Shown: positions 17,510 through 26,923 of the stretch, piece by piece
How positions within the stretch are numbered: position 1 is the first letter of the stretch
Layout: each line of letters begins with the position of its first letter
DNA from: GCA-2705995 sp048267965
GTDB taxonomy: Bacteria; Bacteroidota; Bacteroidia; Flavobacteriales_G; Salibacteraceae
Length of the DNA stretch: 64,000 bases
Assembly: GCA_048267965.1 (NCBI GenBank)
Contig: JBLWWK010000014.1
Span: forward strand, 9,954 to 73,953
Direction: 5' to 3'
Notes under the pieces: model-generated
Told to the model about the DNA's origin: nothing
Databases searched by the model: none
What the model saw: only the letters and a program-made list of their open reading frames with translations
Program-made: the position numbers and the translations under genes

Positions 17510-17844
17510 GCAATGGTTTTCAATAAGGTTAGATGTTAAAAGTAAAATATTTGTTTTTTAAATGAAACAACTTTTCACTCGATTCGTATAAAAACGCTTT
17601 TTCATTTTATTCGGTATTTCTACCTAAAGTTGTCAATATACGGTCAAATAGTTGAATTCCCATGCAGAGCGCCCTTTTCAGAAGAAAAGGCGATAAAAAA
17701 TAAATGCACACCTCGGTATTTGCACATAAATAATTAACCTATTGGTAATCAAACGGTAGGAACCCAACTTTCATTTTATTCTAACATTTCTCTTGCCGAT
17801 ATCATTTCCTTGTTATTGCTTTGTTTTGATTTAGTCTAAATAAA
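17510..17844. other. Divergent intergenic region, kinase / LuxR-type regulator
   Basis: 335 bp between divergently transcribed regulators. It holds a hairpin at 17670-17692 (CGCC-C-TTTTC / GAAAAGGCG with AGAA loop, then an A-rich run), an exact GGTAGGAACC at 17755-17764, and a perfect dyad ATTTAG-T-CTAAAT at 17829-17841 immediately before the GTG start of the LuxR-type gene. No clear TAnnTTTG box was found for either gene. Confidence 0.6.
17829..17841. promoter_or_regulatory. Dyad ATTTAG-T-CTAAAT ahead of the LuxR-type gene
   Basis: Perfect 6-bp inverted repeat with one central base, ending 3 bp before the GTG start at 17845. A related TTAGA/TCTAA dyad precedes the haem operon 750 bp further on, so a common iron- or haem-responsive repressor (for example Fur-like) is possible but unproved. 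Confidence 0.4.
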
Positions 17845-18474
17845 GTGAAGCCGTCTCAACTTATTATTTGCAGCACTCATCCGATGATTCGAATGGGATT
17901 TACTACCGCGCCAAATCCTCCGTTTGGCAGCAGAACTATTCACTTTGCATCGAGTAGAGAAGAATATATTCAATGCCTAGCTAAAGCGCCCAATTCAGTA
18001 CTCATTATTGATACAGACGATTCTGTTTTCACTCTCTCTTTTCTTGAAAAAGTTTCCAACGCGGGTATCACAAAAATTGTAGTCCTGTTAGACGAAACCC
18101 AAACAGAAGCCGTACAAAAAAGCGTTCAATTGTCGATTGCCGGTATTTTAACCAAGTCGTGTTCTATTGAAGAACTCAACGAATGTGTTATTGCCGTTGA
18201 AAAATCGCAACGTTTCTTTTGCAATACCATCTTAAATCTAATTCTTAATGGTGGAGATCAAGAAAACGAAGATTGCGATCCTACCGAATTAACCAAAAGA
18301 GAACTAGAAGTACTTCAACTATTGGTAGATGGGCACACCAATAAATCGGCCGGGGCAGCACTCAATATTAGCCCACATACCGTACACAGCCACCGAAAAA
18401 ATCTCATGAAAAAGCTCAATACCAGTACCATTGGCGAGTTAATTAAAGAAGCACATCGCTTAAATTTAGTTTAA
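17845..18474 (+). CDS. LuxR-family response regulator
   Basis: 209 residues from a GTG start at 17845. The N-terminal receiver-like domain keeps an Asp in LIIDTDDSV (about residue 51) and Lys in GILTKSCS, but lacks the acidic doublet near the N-terminus (IICSTHPMIRMG), so phosphorylation may be lost or altered. The C-terminal LuxR helix-turn-helix is clear: LTKRELEVLQLLVDGHTNKSAGAALNISPHTVHSHRKNLMKKLN (about 150-193). Located directly upstream of the haem uptake operon on the same strand, 142 bp apart; control of that operon is an inference from position. Confidence 0.85.
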   Translation: MKPSQLIICSTHPMIRMGFTTAPNPPFGSRTIHFASSREEYIQCLAKAPNSVLIIDTDDSVFTLSFLEKVSNAGITKIVVLLDETQTEAVQKSVQLSIAGILTKSCSIEELNECVIAVEKSQRFFCNTILNLILNGGDQENEDCDPTELTKRELEVLQLLVDGHTNKSAGAALNISPHTVHSHRKNLMKKLNTSTIGELIKEAHRLNLV

Positions 18475-18550
18475 ATACAGTACACGGGAAACTTCAGTTT
18501 CACCTACCCTCTACCACGATTAGGGGAGGTAAAATACCCCTTTTATGTGA

Positions 18551-18581
18551 TTGCCTTCTGATAGAGCTCCTACTACATTTG
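18551..18581 (+). promoter_or_regulatory. Promoter of the haem acquisition operon
   Basis: TTG at 18551-18553, 20-nt spacer, TACATTTG at 18574-18581: a full match to the Bacteroidota TTG/TAnnTTTG consensus. The start codon of the first gene is at 18617, so the leader would be about 30 nt. Confidence 0.75.
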
Positions 18582-18590
18582 CAGTGTTAA

Positions 18591-18605
18591 TTAGAATTAA
18601 TCTAA
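18591..18605. promoter_or_regulatory. Candidate operator TTAGA-ATTAA-TCTAA over the haem operon start site
   Basis: Inverted repeat with 5-bp arms placed 10-24 bp after the -7 box, where a bound repressor would block transcription. Iron-dependent repression of haem operons is general, so Fur is the natural candidate; no binding evidence exists here. Confidence 0.5.
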
Positions 18606-18616
18606 ATAAACATAGC

Positions 18617-19879
18617 ATGAAAAAAATCTTTACTCTTTTATTAACCGCGTTGTCTGCAACCACCTTTTCACAAAGCTTTGTAGACGATTCTGTTAATATT
18701 CAAGCAACATATCCTAACCAATCTTTTTACAGTTTAGAAAACGGAGAAGTGTCTAACGTAGACAACAAAAATTGGGATATCGCTTTTGGTTCAACTGGCA
18801 TTAGTTCTACGTTTCGTGTTAACCACGCGGCAGGTACCAAAGTTTGGTTGTATCCGCATGGAGGTTTTGATCAGTGGAACTCAATAGATACAGCAGGTAT
18901 TACTGGCTGGCCGCAACTTGCCAACAGCACAGATTCTTGGGAAATGGGCGCACTTTCACAACCGGCAGATCCTAACGATCCGTTCGATTTAGGTTGGGGT
19001 GCTTATGATATGGCTACTCATCAAGTACTCGGAAACCGAGTTTTTATTCTTGAAACCAAAGAGGGTGCCTACAAAAAACTATTTGTAGAATCATTAGCAA
19101 GTGGAGTTTTTACTGTACAAACCGCTGATGTTGATGGAGCTAACCCCGCTGACTATACGTTTACTAAAGCCAACTACTCTGATAATAATTTCGGTTATTT
19201 CGAATTTTCATCAGAAACTACTTTAGCGAGAGAGCCTATTAGCCATGATTGGGATTTGGTTTTCTCAAAATACGGTGAAGAAATAGCGATGGGGCCTGGT
19301 ATGACCATTATTTACGGAGTAAGTGGGGTGTTAGCCAACGTGGGCGTTGAAGCTATGCAATTGTATCCTGTAAACGATGTTTACGCAGATCAAGATACTA
19401 CAGCAGTACCTTTTAGCTCTTCTATTTCTGCCATTGGTAGAGCTTGGAAAAGCATCAACATGGGAACCGGGAGTTGGGATATTGCAGACAGCACTGTTTA
19501 CATGGTAAAAACCCGAAACGAAGATGTTTGGCAGTTGGTTTTCACTGGTTTTAAAAGCGATGGAACCTTCAACTTTAGCAAAAAGAAAATTTACAGCGGA
19601 ATTAGCTCGGTAGATGGAATTACTGAAAAATCATCTGTGCTTAATGTTTATCCTAACCCAGCAGCCGATCAGCTCAACATCGCCTTTGATCTTGAAAAAT
19701 CGCAAGCCGTTGAAATGAGTCTATACAATTTACAAGGTCAATTAGTCGCTCAAGAAGTGCAGCAAATTGGCGGTTTTACTTCTGCTCAAATCAACGTGAG
19801 TGCGGTTCCTACCGGTATTTACTTACTTACCATTCAGGCAGATGGAGTTACAACTACCCGCAGAATTGTAAAGCAATAA
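18617..19879 (+). CDS. HmuY-like haem-binding protein secreted by T9SS
   Basis: 420 residues from the ATG at 18617 (an upstream ATG at 18551 precedes the promoter and is rejected). Signal peptide MKKIFTLLLTALSATTFSQ. Two HmuY-type stretches are seen: NWDIAFGSTGISSTFRVN with following strands (about 55-180) and HDWDLVFSKYGEEIAMG with AWKSINMGTGSWDIADSTVYMVKTRNEDVWQLVFTGF (about 210-330). The C-terminus (LNVYPNPAADQLNIAF ... VPTGIYLLTIQADGVTTTRRIVKQ) is a T9SS sorting domain. HmuY proteins capture haem outside the cell and hand it to HmuR. First gene of the operon, 4 bp before hmuT. Confidence 0.8.
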   Translation: MKKIFTLLLTALSATTFSQSFVDDSVNIQATYPNQSFYSLENGEVSNVDNKNWDIAFGSTGISSTFRVNHAAGTKVWLYPHGGFDQWNSIDTAGITGWPQLANSTDSWEMGALSQPADPNDPFDLGWGAYDMATHQVLGNRVFILETKEGAYKKLFVESLASGVFTVQTADVDGANPADYTFTKANYSDNNFGYFEFSSETTLAREPISHDWDLVFSKYGEEIAMGPGMTIIYGVSGVLANVGVEAMQLYPVNDVYADQDTTAVPFSSSISAIGRAWKSINMGTGSWDIADSTVYMVKTRNEDVWQLVFTGFKSDGTFNFSKKKIYSGISSVDGITEKSSVLNVYPNPAADQLNIAFDLEKSQAVEMSLYNLQGQLVAQEVQQIGGFTSAQINVSAVPTGIYLLTIQADGVTTTRRIVKQ

Positions 19880-19883
19880 AGAC

Positions 19884-20777
19884 ATGAAATATTTACTCAG
19901 CATAGCTATGGTTGCATTCGTATTATTCGGATGCAACCCTTCTTCTTCTAACAACGAAGCTGCTGCTTCTACAGAAGAAAATGCGCAGCAAGAAAGCGCA
20001 AGAATTGTATCGTTAAACGGTACGCTTACCGAAATTTTATTTGCCTTAAACGAAGGCGAAAACATTGTTGGGTTAGACGTAACCAGCACCTACCCAGAGG
20101 CAGAAGTTGCCAATTTGCCCAAAGTGGGCCATGTAAGAAACGTGCAAGCCGAAGGTATTTTGTCGTTAAACCCAACGGTAATTTACGCGTTAGAAGACGA
20201 GTTAAACCCTCAGTTAATTAGTCAGTTAGAGCCTTCGGGGGTAGAAATTAAATTGTTTCAACTAGAGCACTCTAAAGAAGGCACTTATGCGCTAATTAAA
20301 GCGGTAGGAACCGATCGTAACAAAGAAGAAGAGGCCGAACAACTTCAGAAAAACATTAGCGAAAAATTGGCGAATTTCTCTGTAGAGATGGAAAAAACGC
20401 CTAGAGCTTTATTCATTTATGCACGTGGTGCCGGAACCTTAATGGTGGCGGGTGAAAACACGCAAATGGATGCCATGATTCGTTTGGCGGGTGGTGAAAA
20501 TGCCGTAAGCGGATTTGAAGATTTTCAACCGTTAACGCCAGAAGCTTTAGCAGCTGCTAATCCAGATGTAATTGTCATGTTTAATGGCGGTGCCGCTTCA
20601 CTTATGCAAGATGGCGGAGTAATGGCTATTCCCGGAATTGACCAAACCACTGCGGGTAAAAACAACCATGTAGTTACCATGGACGGATTAAAACTATCAG
20701 GCTTTGGTCCTCGATTAGCTGAAGCAGTTATCGAATTGAACCAAGGTTTTAAGAACGGTAAACCATCGAATGAGTAA
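19884..20777 (+). CDS. hmuT: Haem ABC transporter substrate-binding lipoprotein
   Basis: 297 residues; lipoprotein signal with lipobox LFGC (Cys17). Class III binding-protein fold (BtuF/HmuT type): RIVSLNGTLTEILFALNEGENIVGLDVTSTYP, then KVGHVRNVQAEGILSLNPTVIYALEDELNP and the C-lobe PDVIVMFNGGAASL. It carries haem from the outer membrane receptor to the permease across the periplasm. Its last 8 bp overlap the permease gene. Contains GGTAGGAACC at 20303. Confidence 0.88.
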   Translation: MKYLLSIAMVAFVLFGCNPSSSNNEAAASTEENAQQESARIVSLNGTLTEILFALNEGENIVGLDVTSTYPEAEVANLPKVGHVRNVQAEGILSLNPTVIYALEDELNPQLISQLEPSGVEIKLFQLEHSKEGTYALIKAVGTDRNKEEEAEQLQKNISEKLANFSVEMEKTPRALFIYARGAGTLMVAGENTQMDAMIRLAGGENAVSGFEDFQPLTPEALAAANPDVIVMFNGGAASLMQDGGVMAIPGIDQTTAGKNNHVVTMDGLKLSGFGPRLAEAVIELNQGFKNGKPSNE

Positions 20778-21798
20778 GAAGCTTTTTTTAATAGTTAGTA
20801 TTGTTTTTTTAGGATTGTCAATGTTAGCTGCTTCCATTATTGGAGCAGTTAACATTGATTTTGCTGATGTAGGCCAATTCTTGTTCAACGAGAATTTGTC
20901 TCCTCAACTTCAGCGCCTAGAAGCCGTATGGCTCAACATTCGCCTGCCTCGAGTATTACTTTCTGTAGTAATTGGTGCAGGCTTGTCGCTTTCTGGTGCT
21001 TCTATGCAAGGCTTGTTTAGAAATCCGTTAGCAGATCCGTCAATTATCGGTATTTCAGCAGGCTCAGTAACAATGGCCGCATTAACCATTGTTTTAATTA
21101 ATCCGTTTTTAACGCAATTCCCTTCTATAGCTGGCGATAGTGTTTTGTCTATTATGACCTTTTTAGGAGCCGTTGGTTCGGCCACCCTCATTTTTACTTT
21201 ATCTAAATCGGGCAAAAAAACCGATGTAGCCACTATGCTTTTAGCCGGTGTAGCGCTTACCGCCATTGCCGGTGCCATTACAGGCTTGCTCACCTATTTA
21301 GCAGACGATGCTCAGTTAAGAGACCTCACTTTCTGGACCATGGGTTCATTGGCTGGAGCTAATTACAACAACGTTTTAATAGTTACGTTCACCTTGGTTG
21401 TTGCTTGCATTTTGGTGCTGCCAGAATACAAATCGTTTAACGCGCTCACCCTAGGCGAGCAAGACGCTCAACTTATAGGAACTCACACAGAAAGATTAAA
21501 GAAAAAGGTAATTGTTGCTACGGGTTTAATGGTGGGTGTAGGTGTTGCTTTTACTGGAATGATTGCCTTTGTAGGGTTGGTAGTTCCGCACATTATGCGC
21601 TTGGTGGTGGGTAACGATCACCGCATTTTGTTGCCCATTAGTTTAGTAGTTGGCGCCATCTTACTTACCCTTACAGATACCGTAGCCAGAACCATTGTAC
21701 AGCCAGCAGAATTGCCCATTGGGGTTATTACTTCTTTGGTAGGAGCACCCATATTTCTCTCCCTATTAATTCATCGAAAAAAACAATTTTCACTGTGA
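20770..21798 (+). CDS. hmuU: Haem ABC transporter permease (FecCD family)
   Basis: 342 residues, about nine to ten membrane helices. FecCD hallmarks: LNIRLPRVLLSVVIGAGLSLSGASMQGLFRNPLADPSIIGISAG (about 55-98), DLTFWTMGSLAGANY, and GMIAFVGLVVPHIMRLVVGNDHRILLPIS near the C-terminus. Inner-membrane channel of the HmuTUV importer. Overlaps hmuT at its start and hmuV (GTGA) at its end. Confidence 0.92.
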   Translation: MSKKLFLIVSIVFLGLSMLAASIIGAVNIDFADVGQFLFNENLSPQLQRLEAVWLNIRLPRVLLSVVIGAGLSLSGASMQGLFRNPLADPSIIGISAGSVTMAALTIVLINPFLTQFPSIAGDSVLSIMTFLGAVGSATLIFTLSKSGKKTDVATMLLAGVALTAIAGAITGLLTYLADDAQLRDLTFWTMGSLAGANYNNVLIVTFTLVVACILVLPEYKSFNALTLGEQDAQLIGTHTERLKKKVIVATGLMVGVGVAFTGMIAFVGLVVPHIMRLVVGNDHRILLPISLVVGAILLTLTDTVARTIVQPAELPIGVITSLVGAPIFLSLLIHRKKQFSL

Positions 21799-22613
21799 TC
21801 AACGTAGAGAACATATCCTTCACGGTAGGATCCCATCCCATTCTTAAAGCTATTTCTCTAGAGGCCGGGAGAGGAGAATTCATCGGAATATTAGGTCCTA
21901 ATGGAGCGGGTAAATCTACGCTTCTCAAAATGATGAGTGGAGAATTGGTTCCTACCCATGGCAAAGTAGAGTGGTTAAGCAAAAACATTGAAAAATGGAA
22001 AGTAAACGAGCTAGCAAAAAGTCGCGCTGTTCTTAACCAGAAAAGCCACCTTTCTGCTCCTCTAAAAAACCACGAAGTGGTAATGATGGGAAGGTACCCA
22101 CACTTTAAGCATCAACCACAAACTTCTGATTATTCTATTGTAGATACTGCCCTCGAAAAAACGGGTACTTCTTCTATAAAAAACCATTCTTATATGGTTT
22201 GCTCGGGTGGTGAGCAGCAGCGGTTGCACGTTGCAAGAGTGTGGTCTCAGTTATACGGAGAGCCTACTGTTTCGCCCAAACTGTTTTTACTCGATGAGCC
22301 TCTAAATAACTTAGATATTAACCACCAGCACAACATTATGCAATTGGCAAAAGACTTTGCAGAAGCAGGCAATGTGGTAATAGCTGTTATGCACGATATT
22401 AATCTAGCGGCTATGTATATGAATCGCCTTGTGTTTCTTAAAAACGGAGAGTTGGTTGCAGACGGAAAACCCAACGAAACCGTAGATAGTCAACTACTAC
22501 AATCTATATATGACTATCCGATGGTGGTGATGGATCACCCGCATTTAGATTGCAAAATCACCGTTCAGGCTATGCCGAACACCTTAACAACAAACAGAAA
22601 TTTAAATCTATAA
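21795..22613 (+). CDS. hmuV: Haem ABC transporter ATP-binding protein
   Basis: 272 residues from a GTG start overlapping the permease stop (GTGA). Walker A LGPNGAGKSTLL (about 35-46), signature MVCSGGEQQRLHVAR (about 135-149, Cys in place of the usual Leu), Walker B LFLLDEPLNNLD (about 162-173) and switch His in AVMHDINLAAMYMNR. Powers haem import through HmuU. Contains GGTAGGATCC (21824) and GGTTCCTACC (21947). Confidence 0.92.
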   Translation: MINVENISFTVGSHPILKAISLEAGRGEFIGILGPNGAGKSTLLKMMSGELVPTHGKVEWLSKNIEKWKVNELAKSRAVLNQKSHLSAPLKNHEVVMMGRYPHFKHQPQTSDYSIVDTALEKTGTSSIKNHSYMVCSGGEQQRLHVARVWSQLYGEPTVSPKLFLLDEPLNNLDINHQHNIMQLAKDFAEAGNVVIAVMHDINLAAMYMNRLVFLKNGELVADGKPNETVDSQLLQSIYDYPMVVMDHPHLDCKITVQAMPNTLTTNRNLNL

Positions 22614-22615
22614 TT

Positions 22616-23677
22616 ATGCAAACTGCAGATAGCACATTAAAAGAGCGCTACGAAGCGCTAAAAGCTGAAAATCCAAGATTACGTAGCAAACAAGCTGCTG
22701 ACCAATTAGGTGTTACAGAAGCAGAATTAACTACCGTTTTAGAAGGGGTTACTCCACTTAGACCTGAGTTTCAAGCTATTTTAAAAGAAGTAGAAAGTTT
22801 AGGTTATGTAATGGCGCTTACCAGAAACAAAGATGTTGTTCACGAGCGCAAAGGAGTTTATTTAAACCCAGAACTCGATAATCCGCATGTTGGTTTATTT
22901 GTTGGTGAAGATATCGACTTACGTATCTTTTTTCATTGCTGGAAATATGCTTTTGCTATTGAAAGTGAGAACAACGGTAAAGCCACCAACGGCTTACTAT
23001 TCTTTGCCAAAGACGGATCTGCTATTCACAAAATCTACTTAACGCCTAAAAGCAACACAGAAGCTTTTCAACAGTTAATCGAGAAGTTTAAAAACACCGA
23101 AGATTTCACAGTTACTCCAGAGCCTTTGCCTGCTAAAGAAAAAGAACTAGCAGACGAAGAAATTGATGTAGCTGCTTTTCAAGAAGAGTGGAGAAACCTT
23201 ACCGATACCCACCATTTCTTTGGTATGCTAAAACGCCACAAAGTATCTCGTACTCAAGCATTGCGTTTAGCTCCAGAAGGTGAGTACGCTACTAAATTAG
23301 ATAACTCTGCAATGCGTAACATCGTTACCAAATCTGCTGAAAAAGGATGTGAAATAATGGTGTTTGTAGGTAACCCAGGAATGATCCAAATCCATACAGG
23401 GCCCGTAAAAAAACTAATGGATCACGAACAGTGGTTCAACGTACTAGACCCGAACTTTAACTTGCATGTGAACGAACCTGCTATTAAAGAAAGCTGGGTG
23501 GTGCGCAAACCTACCGAAGATGGTATGGTAACCGCTTTAGAATGTTACGATGAAAACGGTGAGCAAATTGCTCAGTTTTTCGGAAAACGCAAGCCCGGTA
23601 TTCCTGAATTAACGCTTTGGAGAGAAATTGTTGCCGAAGTAGAAAACGACTTAAAATTAGAGTCACAACCAGCATAA
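22616..23677 (+). CDS. hmuS: Haem-degrading/haem-carrier protein, HemS/HmuS family
   Basis: 353 residues from the ATG at 22616, 2 bp after hmuV; an in-frame ATG at 22550 lies in hmuV. Two tandem HemS repeats: SKQAADQLGVTEAELTTVLEG...VESLGYVMALTRNKDVVHERKGVYLNPELDNPHVGLFVGEDIDLRIFF, and LAPEGEYATKLDNSAMRNIVTKSAEKGCEIMVFVGNPGMIQIHTGPVKKLM ... WFNVLDPNFNLHVNE. The His in VVHERKGVY is the usual haem ligand. It receives cytosolic haem and releases or passes on iron. Confidence 0.9.
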   Translation: MQTADSTLKERYEALKAENPRLRSKQAADQLGVTEAELTTVLEGVTPLRPEFQAILKEVESLGYVMALTRNKDVVHERKGVYLNPELDNPHVGLFVGEDIDLRIFFHCWKYAFAIESENNGKATNGLLFFAKDGSAIHKIYLTPKSNTEAFQQLIEKFKNTEDFTVTPEPLPAKEKELADEEIDVAAFQEEWRNLTDTHHFFGMLKRHKVSRTQALRLAPEGEYATKLDNSAMRNIVTKSAEKGCEIMVFVGNPGMIQIHTGPVKKLMDHEQWFNVLDPNFNLHVNEPAIKESWVVRKPTEDGMVTALECYDENGEQIAQFFGKRKPGIPELTLWREIVAEVENDLKLESQPA

Positions 23678-23679
23678 TT

Positions 23680-25926
23680 ATGCGCATCTGGCTTTTCTTA
23701 TTTGCATGCATCTTGAGCCTTAATTCTTGGGCTCAACTAAGCTTTACAGTGATGGCCGAGCAGGAGAAAGATCTTCTGCCCGGTGCTCACATTGCTTTGT
23801 ATAACAGCAATATGCAGCTTATTAACACGGTAGTTACCAATGCTCAAGGCACGGTAACCATTCAGTTGGCCAATGCAGCTAACTATCAGAATTTACAAGC
23901 TGTTTGTAGTTACATCGGGTTTGAGAAAGACACACTTTTTATTCAACCCAACGGTGCGTATACTTTTCAGTTACAACCAGCTAAAATGGTGTTGAACGAG
24001 ATGGTAGTTACCGGACAATACAGCCCCAACAGCTCAGAAAAAAGTGTGCATAAAATTCGAGTAATTACACGAGAAAAAATCGATGCGATGCAAGCCGTTA
24101 ATTTGCGAGATGTTCTCACCAACGAAATGAATGTGAGAATAACCCAAGATGGAGTGTTGGGCAGTGGCATGCAGATGCAAGGAATAAATGGCCAGAATGT
24201 AAAAATTATGATCGATGGTGTGCCAGTAATTGGTCGGCTCGATGGTAACATAGATGTTAGTCAAATTAACCTTAACGATGTAGAGCGCATCGAGGTAGTA
24301 GAAGGTCCGCTTTCTGTTAATTTTGGAACCAATGCTTTGGCCGGAACCATCAACATCATTACCAAAAAAGGGAAGCATAAAGGGTTACAAGCTCAAGTAA
24401 ATACTTATGCAGAACAAGTAGGAACCTTTAACCTAGATGCTAGCGTTAGCGGTTCTATTAAAAAACATAATCTCAGGTTTTCGGCAGGGCGCAATTATTT
24501 TGATGGATGGGATCCTACCGAAAATAAAGCCTTTAATTATTTTGAAAAACGCCAAGTAAATCAGCGCAACCAACAATGGAGCCCGAAAGAGCAATATTTT
24601 GGTCGTCTCAATTGGAATACTCAATTCAAAAAATGGGAACTCAACGGACAAGCCGCTCATTTTCAAGAAGAAATTATTAATCGAGGCGATGCTCGCCAAC
24701 CGCTAGGTGTAACAGCTTTTGACGATGTGTATTTTACCCAACGATCAGATGCCAGTTTTTCGGCCACCCGAGATGCGAAAAAAGGACGCTTCACAGCCTT
24801 AGTAGGGGGCAATTATTTTCAACGCATTAAGAATACGTACATCACCGATTTAACTACACAAAATCAAGAATTGAGTAGTGAAATTTCTGATCAAGATACT
24901 TCTGTTTTTAGGCAATTAATGAGCCGAGGTAGTTACATTCATCGTATAAATCCAGATAAAATATCGGTACAAGTAGGGTACGATATTACGGTAGAAGAAG
25001 CAGTGGGCGAACGCATCGAAAACGAAGAACAAGCATTAGGCGATTACGCCCTTTTTACCACCGCAGAATGGAAACCTACTTCTACGCTTACCTTAAAACC
25101 AGGAGTAAGAGCCGCTTACAACACAGGGTATAGCGCACCCATCACTCCCGCACTCAACGTGTTGTACAAAAAGAAAGGTTGGTCGTTAAGAGGTTCTTTC
25201 GCACAGGGATTTCGGGCTCCTACCTTAAAAGAATTGTATTTTTTCTTTGTAGATATTAACCACAACATTCAAGGAAATCAAGATCTAAAAGCAGAGTATT
25301 CTAACAATTTTTCAGCATCGGCTAGTTACCAATGGGTAAAGAAACAAACCATTGTAAAAGGGGAAATTCGCGGATTTATCAATCAGATTGAAGATCGAAT
25401 TACACTCGCTCAAAATACCGATCAGTTGTTTAGTTATGTGAATATCGGTTCGTACCAAACACAAGGTATTTCTTTAAAAGCCAGTGTTTTACTCAAGCAT
25501 TTAAAACTTCAGGTAGGAACCAATTACATTGGACGTGAAAACATCGAAAATGATGATTTTGACATTGAAAGATTTACTTATTCGCCAGAGGCACAATCTT
25601 CTGTTCAATACACCTTACCCAAGCACCAAATAAAGCTCTCTGCCTTTTACAAATACACGGGCGAATTACAGGGTTTTTCTGTGGTTAACGATGAGCTAGT
25701 GAATACCAAAATAGAAGATTATCATACGTTAGATTTAACAGCCGGAAAATCGTTTTGGAAAGAGGCAGTATCTGTTTCTGTAGGTGTTAAAAATGCGTTA
25801 GACGTTCAAGAAATTCGTACAAGTGGCTCTTCAGGTGGTGCGGCACACAGCACCAGCTCATCTAGCCTGATGGTGGGCATGGGAAGAGTTTATTTTATTC
25901 AATTACGCTACTCATGGAAAAAATAA
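23680..25926 (+). CDS. hmuR: TonB-dependent haem receptor
   Basis: 748 residues from the ATG at 23680, which gives the signal peptide MRIWLFLFACILSLNSWAQ. An N-terminal carboxypeptidase-like domain (about 20-105) leads to the plug (VINLRDVLTNEMNVRITQDGVLGSGMQMQGINGQNVKIMIDGVPVIG ... VERIEVVEGPLSVNFGTNALAGTINIITKK) and then the 22-strand barrel with terminal aromatic strand FIQLRYSWKK. Position between HmuS and HmuY points to haem as cargo. Ends 13 bp inside the next gene. Confidence 0.88.
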   Translation: MRIWLFLFACILSLNSWAQLSFTVMAEQEKDLLPGAHIALYNSNMQLINTVVTNAQGTVTIQLANAANYQNLQAVCSYIGFEKDTLFIQPNGAYTFQLQPAKMVLNEMVVTGQYSPNSSEKSVHKIRVITREKIDAMQAVNLRDVLTNEMNVRITQDGVLGSGMQMQGINGQNVKIMIDGVPVIGRLDGNIDVSQINLNDVERIEVVEGPLSVNFGTNALAGTINIITKKGKHKGLQAQVNTYAEQVGTFNLDASVSGSIKKHNLRFSAGRNYFDGWDPTENKAFNYFEKRQVNQRNQQWSPKEQYFGRLNWNTQFKKWELNGQAAHFQEEIINRGDARQPLGVTAFDDVYFTQRSDASFSATRDAKKGRFTALVGGNYFQRIKNTYITDLTTQNQELSSEISDQDTSVFRQLMSRGSYIHRINPDKISVQVGYDITVEEAVGERIENEEQALGDYALFTTAEWKPTSTLTLKPGVRAAYNTGYSAPITPALNVLYKKKGWSLRGSFAQGFRAPTLKELYFFFVDINHNIQGNQDLKAEYSNNFSASASYQWVKKQTIVKGEIRGFINQIEDRITLAQNTDQLFSYVNIGSYQTQGISLKASVLLKHLKLQVGTNYIGRENIENDDFDIERFTYSPEAQSSVQYTLPKHQIKLSAFYKYTGELQGFSVVNDELVNTKIEDYHTLDLTAGKSFWKEAVSVSVGVKNALDVQEIRTSGSSGGAAHSTSSSSLMVGMGRVYFIQLRYSWKK

Positions 25927-26885
25927 ATCGTTTGTTTTTTTGGGCTAGTTGCTTAGCCGTTTTAGTTAGTTGTGATCCAGGAGAAGAAACCGTTAACGCG
26001 CTCCCTCCCGGAGATGTAGAACGAAATACCATTGAGCAAGGCGCCAGTTACAACGAGCAAATTTGGTTCTCTTTTTTGTCTGAAGGTGTTACCGCAACCA
26101 CCCAAAAATTTTTGTGGGATTTAGAATTCTCTTCGGTTGCAGAACAGGGAACTATTTTTCTTAATGGAAGTAAATTTATGCAGGCCGGTGCCACTACTTT
26201 ATCGAGCGTAGCAGATTCTGTAGATGTTTCTACCATAGATCTAGATATAGACCATCAAACTGGAGATTTTGATAGTTTACAAATTGGTTTGCCCAGCGCA
26301 TCGGTAGGAACCGTTTTTCTCCTCGATTTAGGTCGTAATATAGATAATAAGAATTACGGCTATGCACTGTTTCAGCTTACGGAAATCGAAAACAACACTC
26401 TTCATTTTTCTTACCGATTCTATGGAAATTCGGCTATAAAAAACGAAACCATTACCCTTCATGAAACAGAGAAAACACATTACTCGCTGATTAACCAAGC
26501 CACTGCTCAAGGCTTACCGGTTTCCGAAAATTGGGACATCTGTTTTACACAATATTCTTATCGTTTTTACGAACCACCTTTAAATTATTTAGTTAACGGA
26601 GTATTCGTTAATACCGAACGCTTTTCGGTTGCTGAAGACAACACGAGAAGTTTCGAGTCGATCGATTTATCAACCACCGATTCGTTAACCTTTCACTCAG
26701 AAAGAGATGTAATTGGCTACGATTGGAAAGAATACAACTTAGAACAAGGAGTTTATGTGGTTTATCCTGAGAAGAATTACGTTTTAAGATCGAAAGAAGG
26801 GTTTTTCATTAAACTTCATTTTATTGATTTTTACAACAAATCGGGCGAAAGAGGCTATCCGTTAATGGAGTGGCAGCGTTTGTAA
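25914..26885 (+). CDS. hmuY: HmuY family haem-binding lipoprotein
   Basis: 323 residues; lipobox LVSC (Cys20), so lipid-anchored. HmuY features: FLWDLEFSSVAEQGTIFLNG (about 63-83), NWDICFTQYSYRF (about 200-212), then VIGYDWKEYNLEQGVYVVYPEKNYVLRSKEGFFIKLHFIDFYNKSGERGYPLMEWQRL, the most recognisable C-terminal HmuY segment. Surface haem-binding partner of the receptor encoded just before it. It is the operon's second HmuY-like protein; the first is T9SS-exported. Followed at once by the repeat block, with no hairpin terminator seen in between. Confidence 0.88.
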   Translation: MEKINRLFFWASCLAVLVSCDPGEETVNALPPGDVERNTIEQGASYNEQIWFSFLSEGVTATTQKFLWDLEFSSVAEQGTIFLNGSKFMQAGATTLSSVADSVDVSTIDLDIDHQTGDFDSLQIGLPSASVGTVFLLDLGRNIDNKNYGYALFQLTEIENNTLHFSYRFYGNSAIKNETITLHETEKTHYSLINQATAQGLPVSENWDICFTQYSYRFYEPPLNYLVNGVFVNTERFSVAEDNTRSFESIDLSTTDSLTFHSERDVIGYDWKEYNLEQGVYVVYPEKNYVLRSKEGFFIKLHFIDFYNKSGERGYPLMEWQRL

Positions 26886-26923
26886 TTGTTCTAATTTCTT
26901 TTTTTTTGCTTGTTCCAGCGCCA

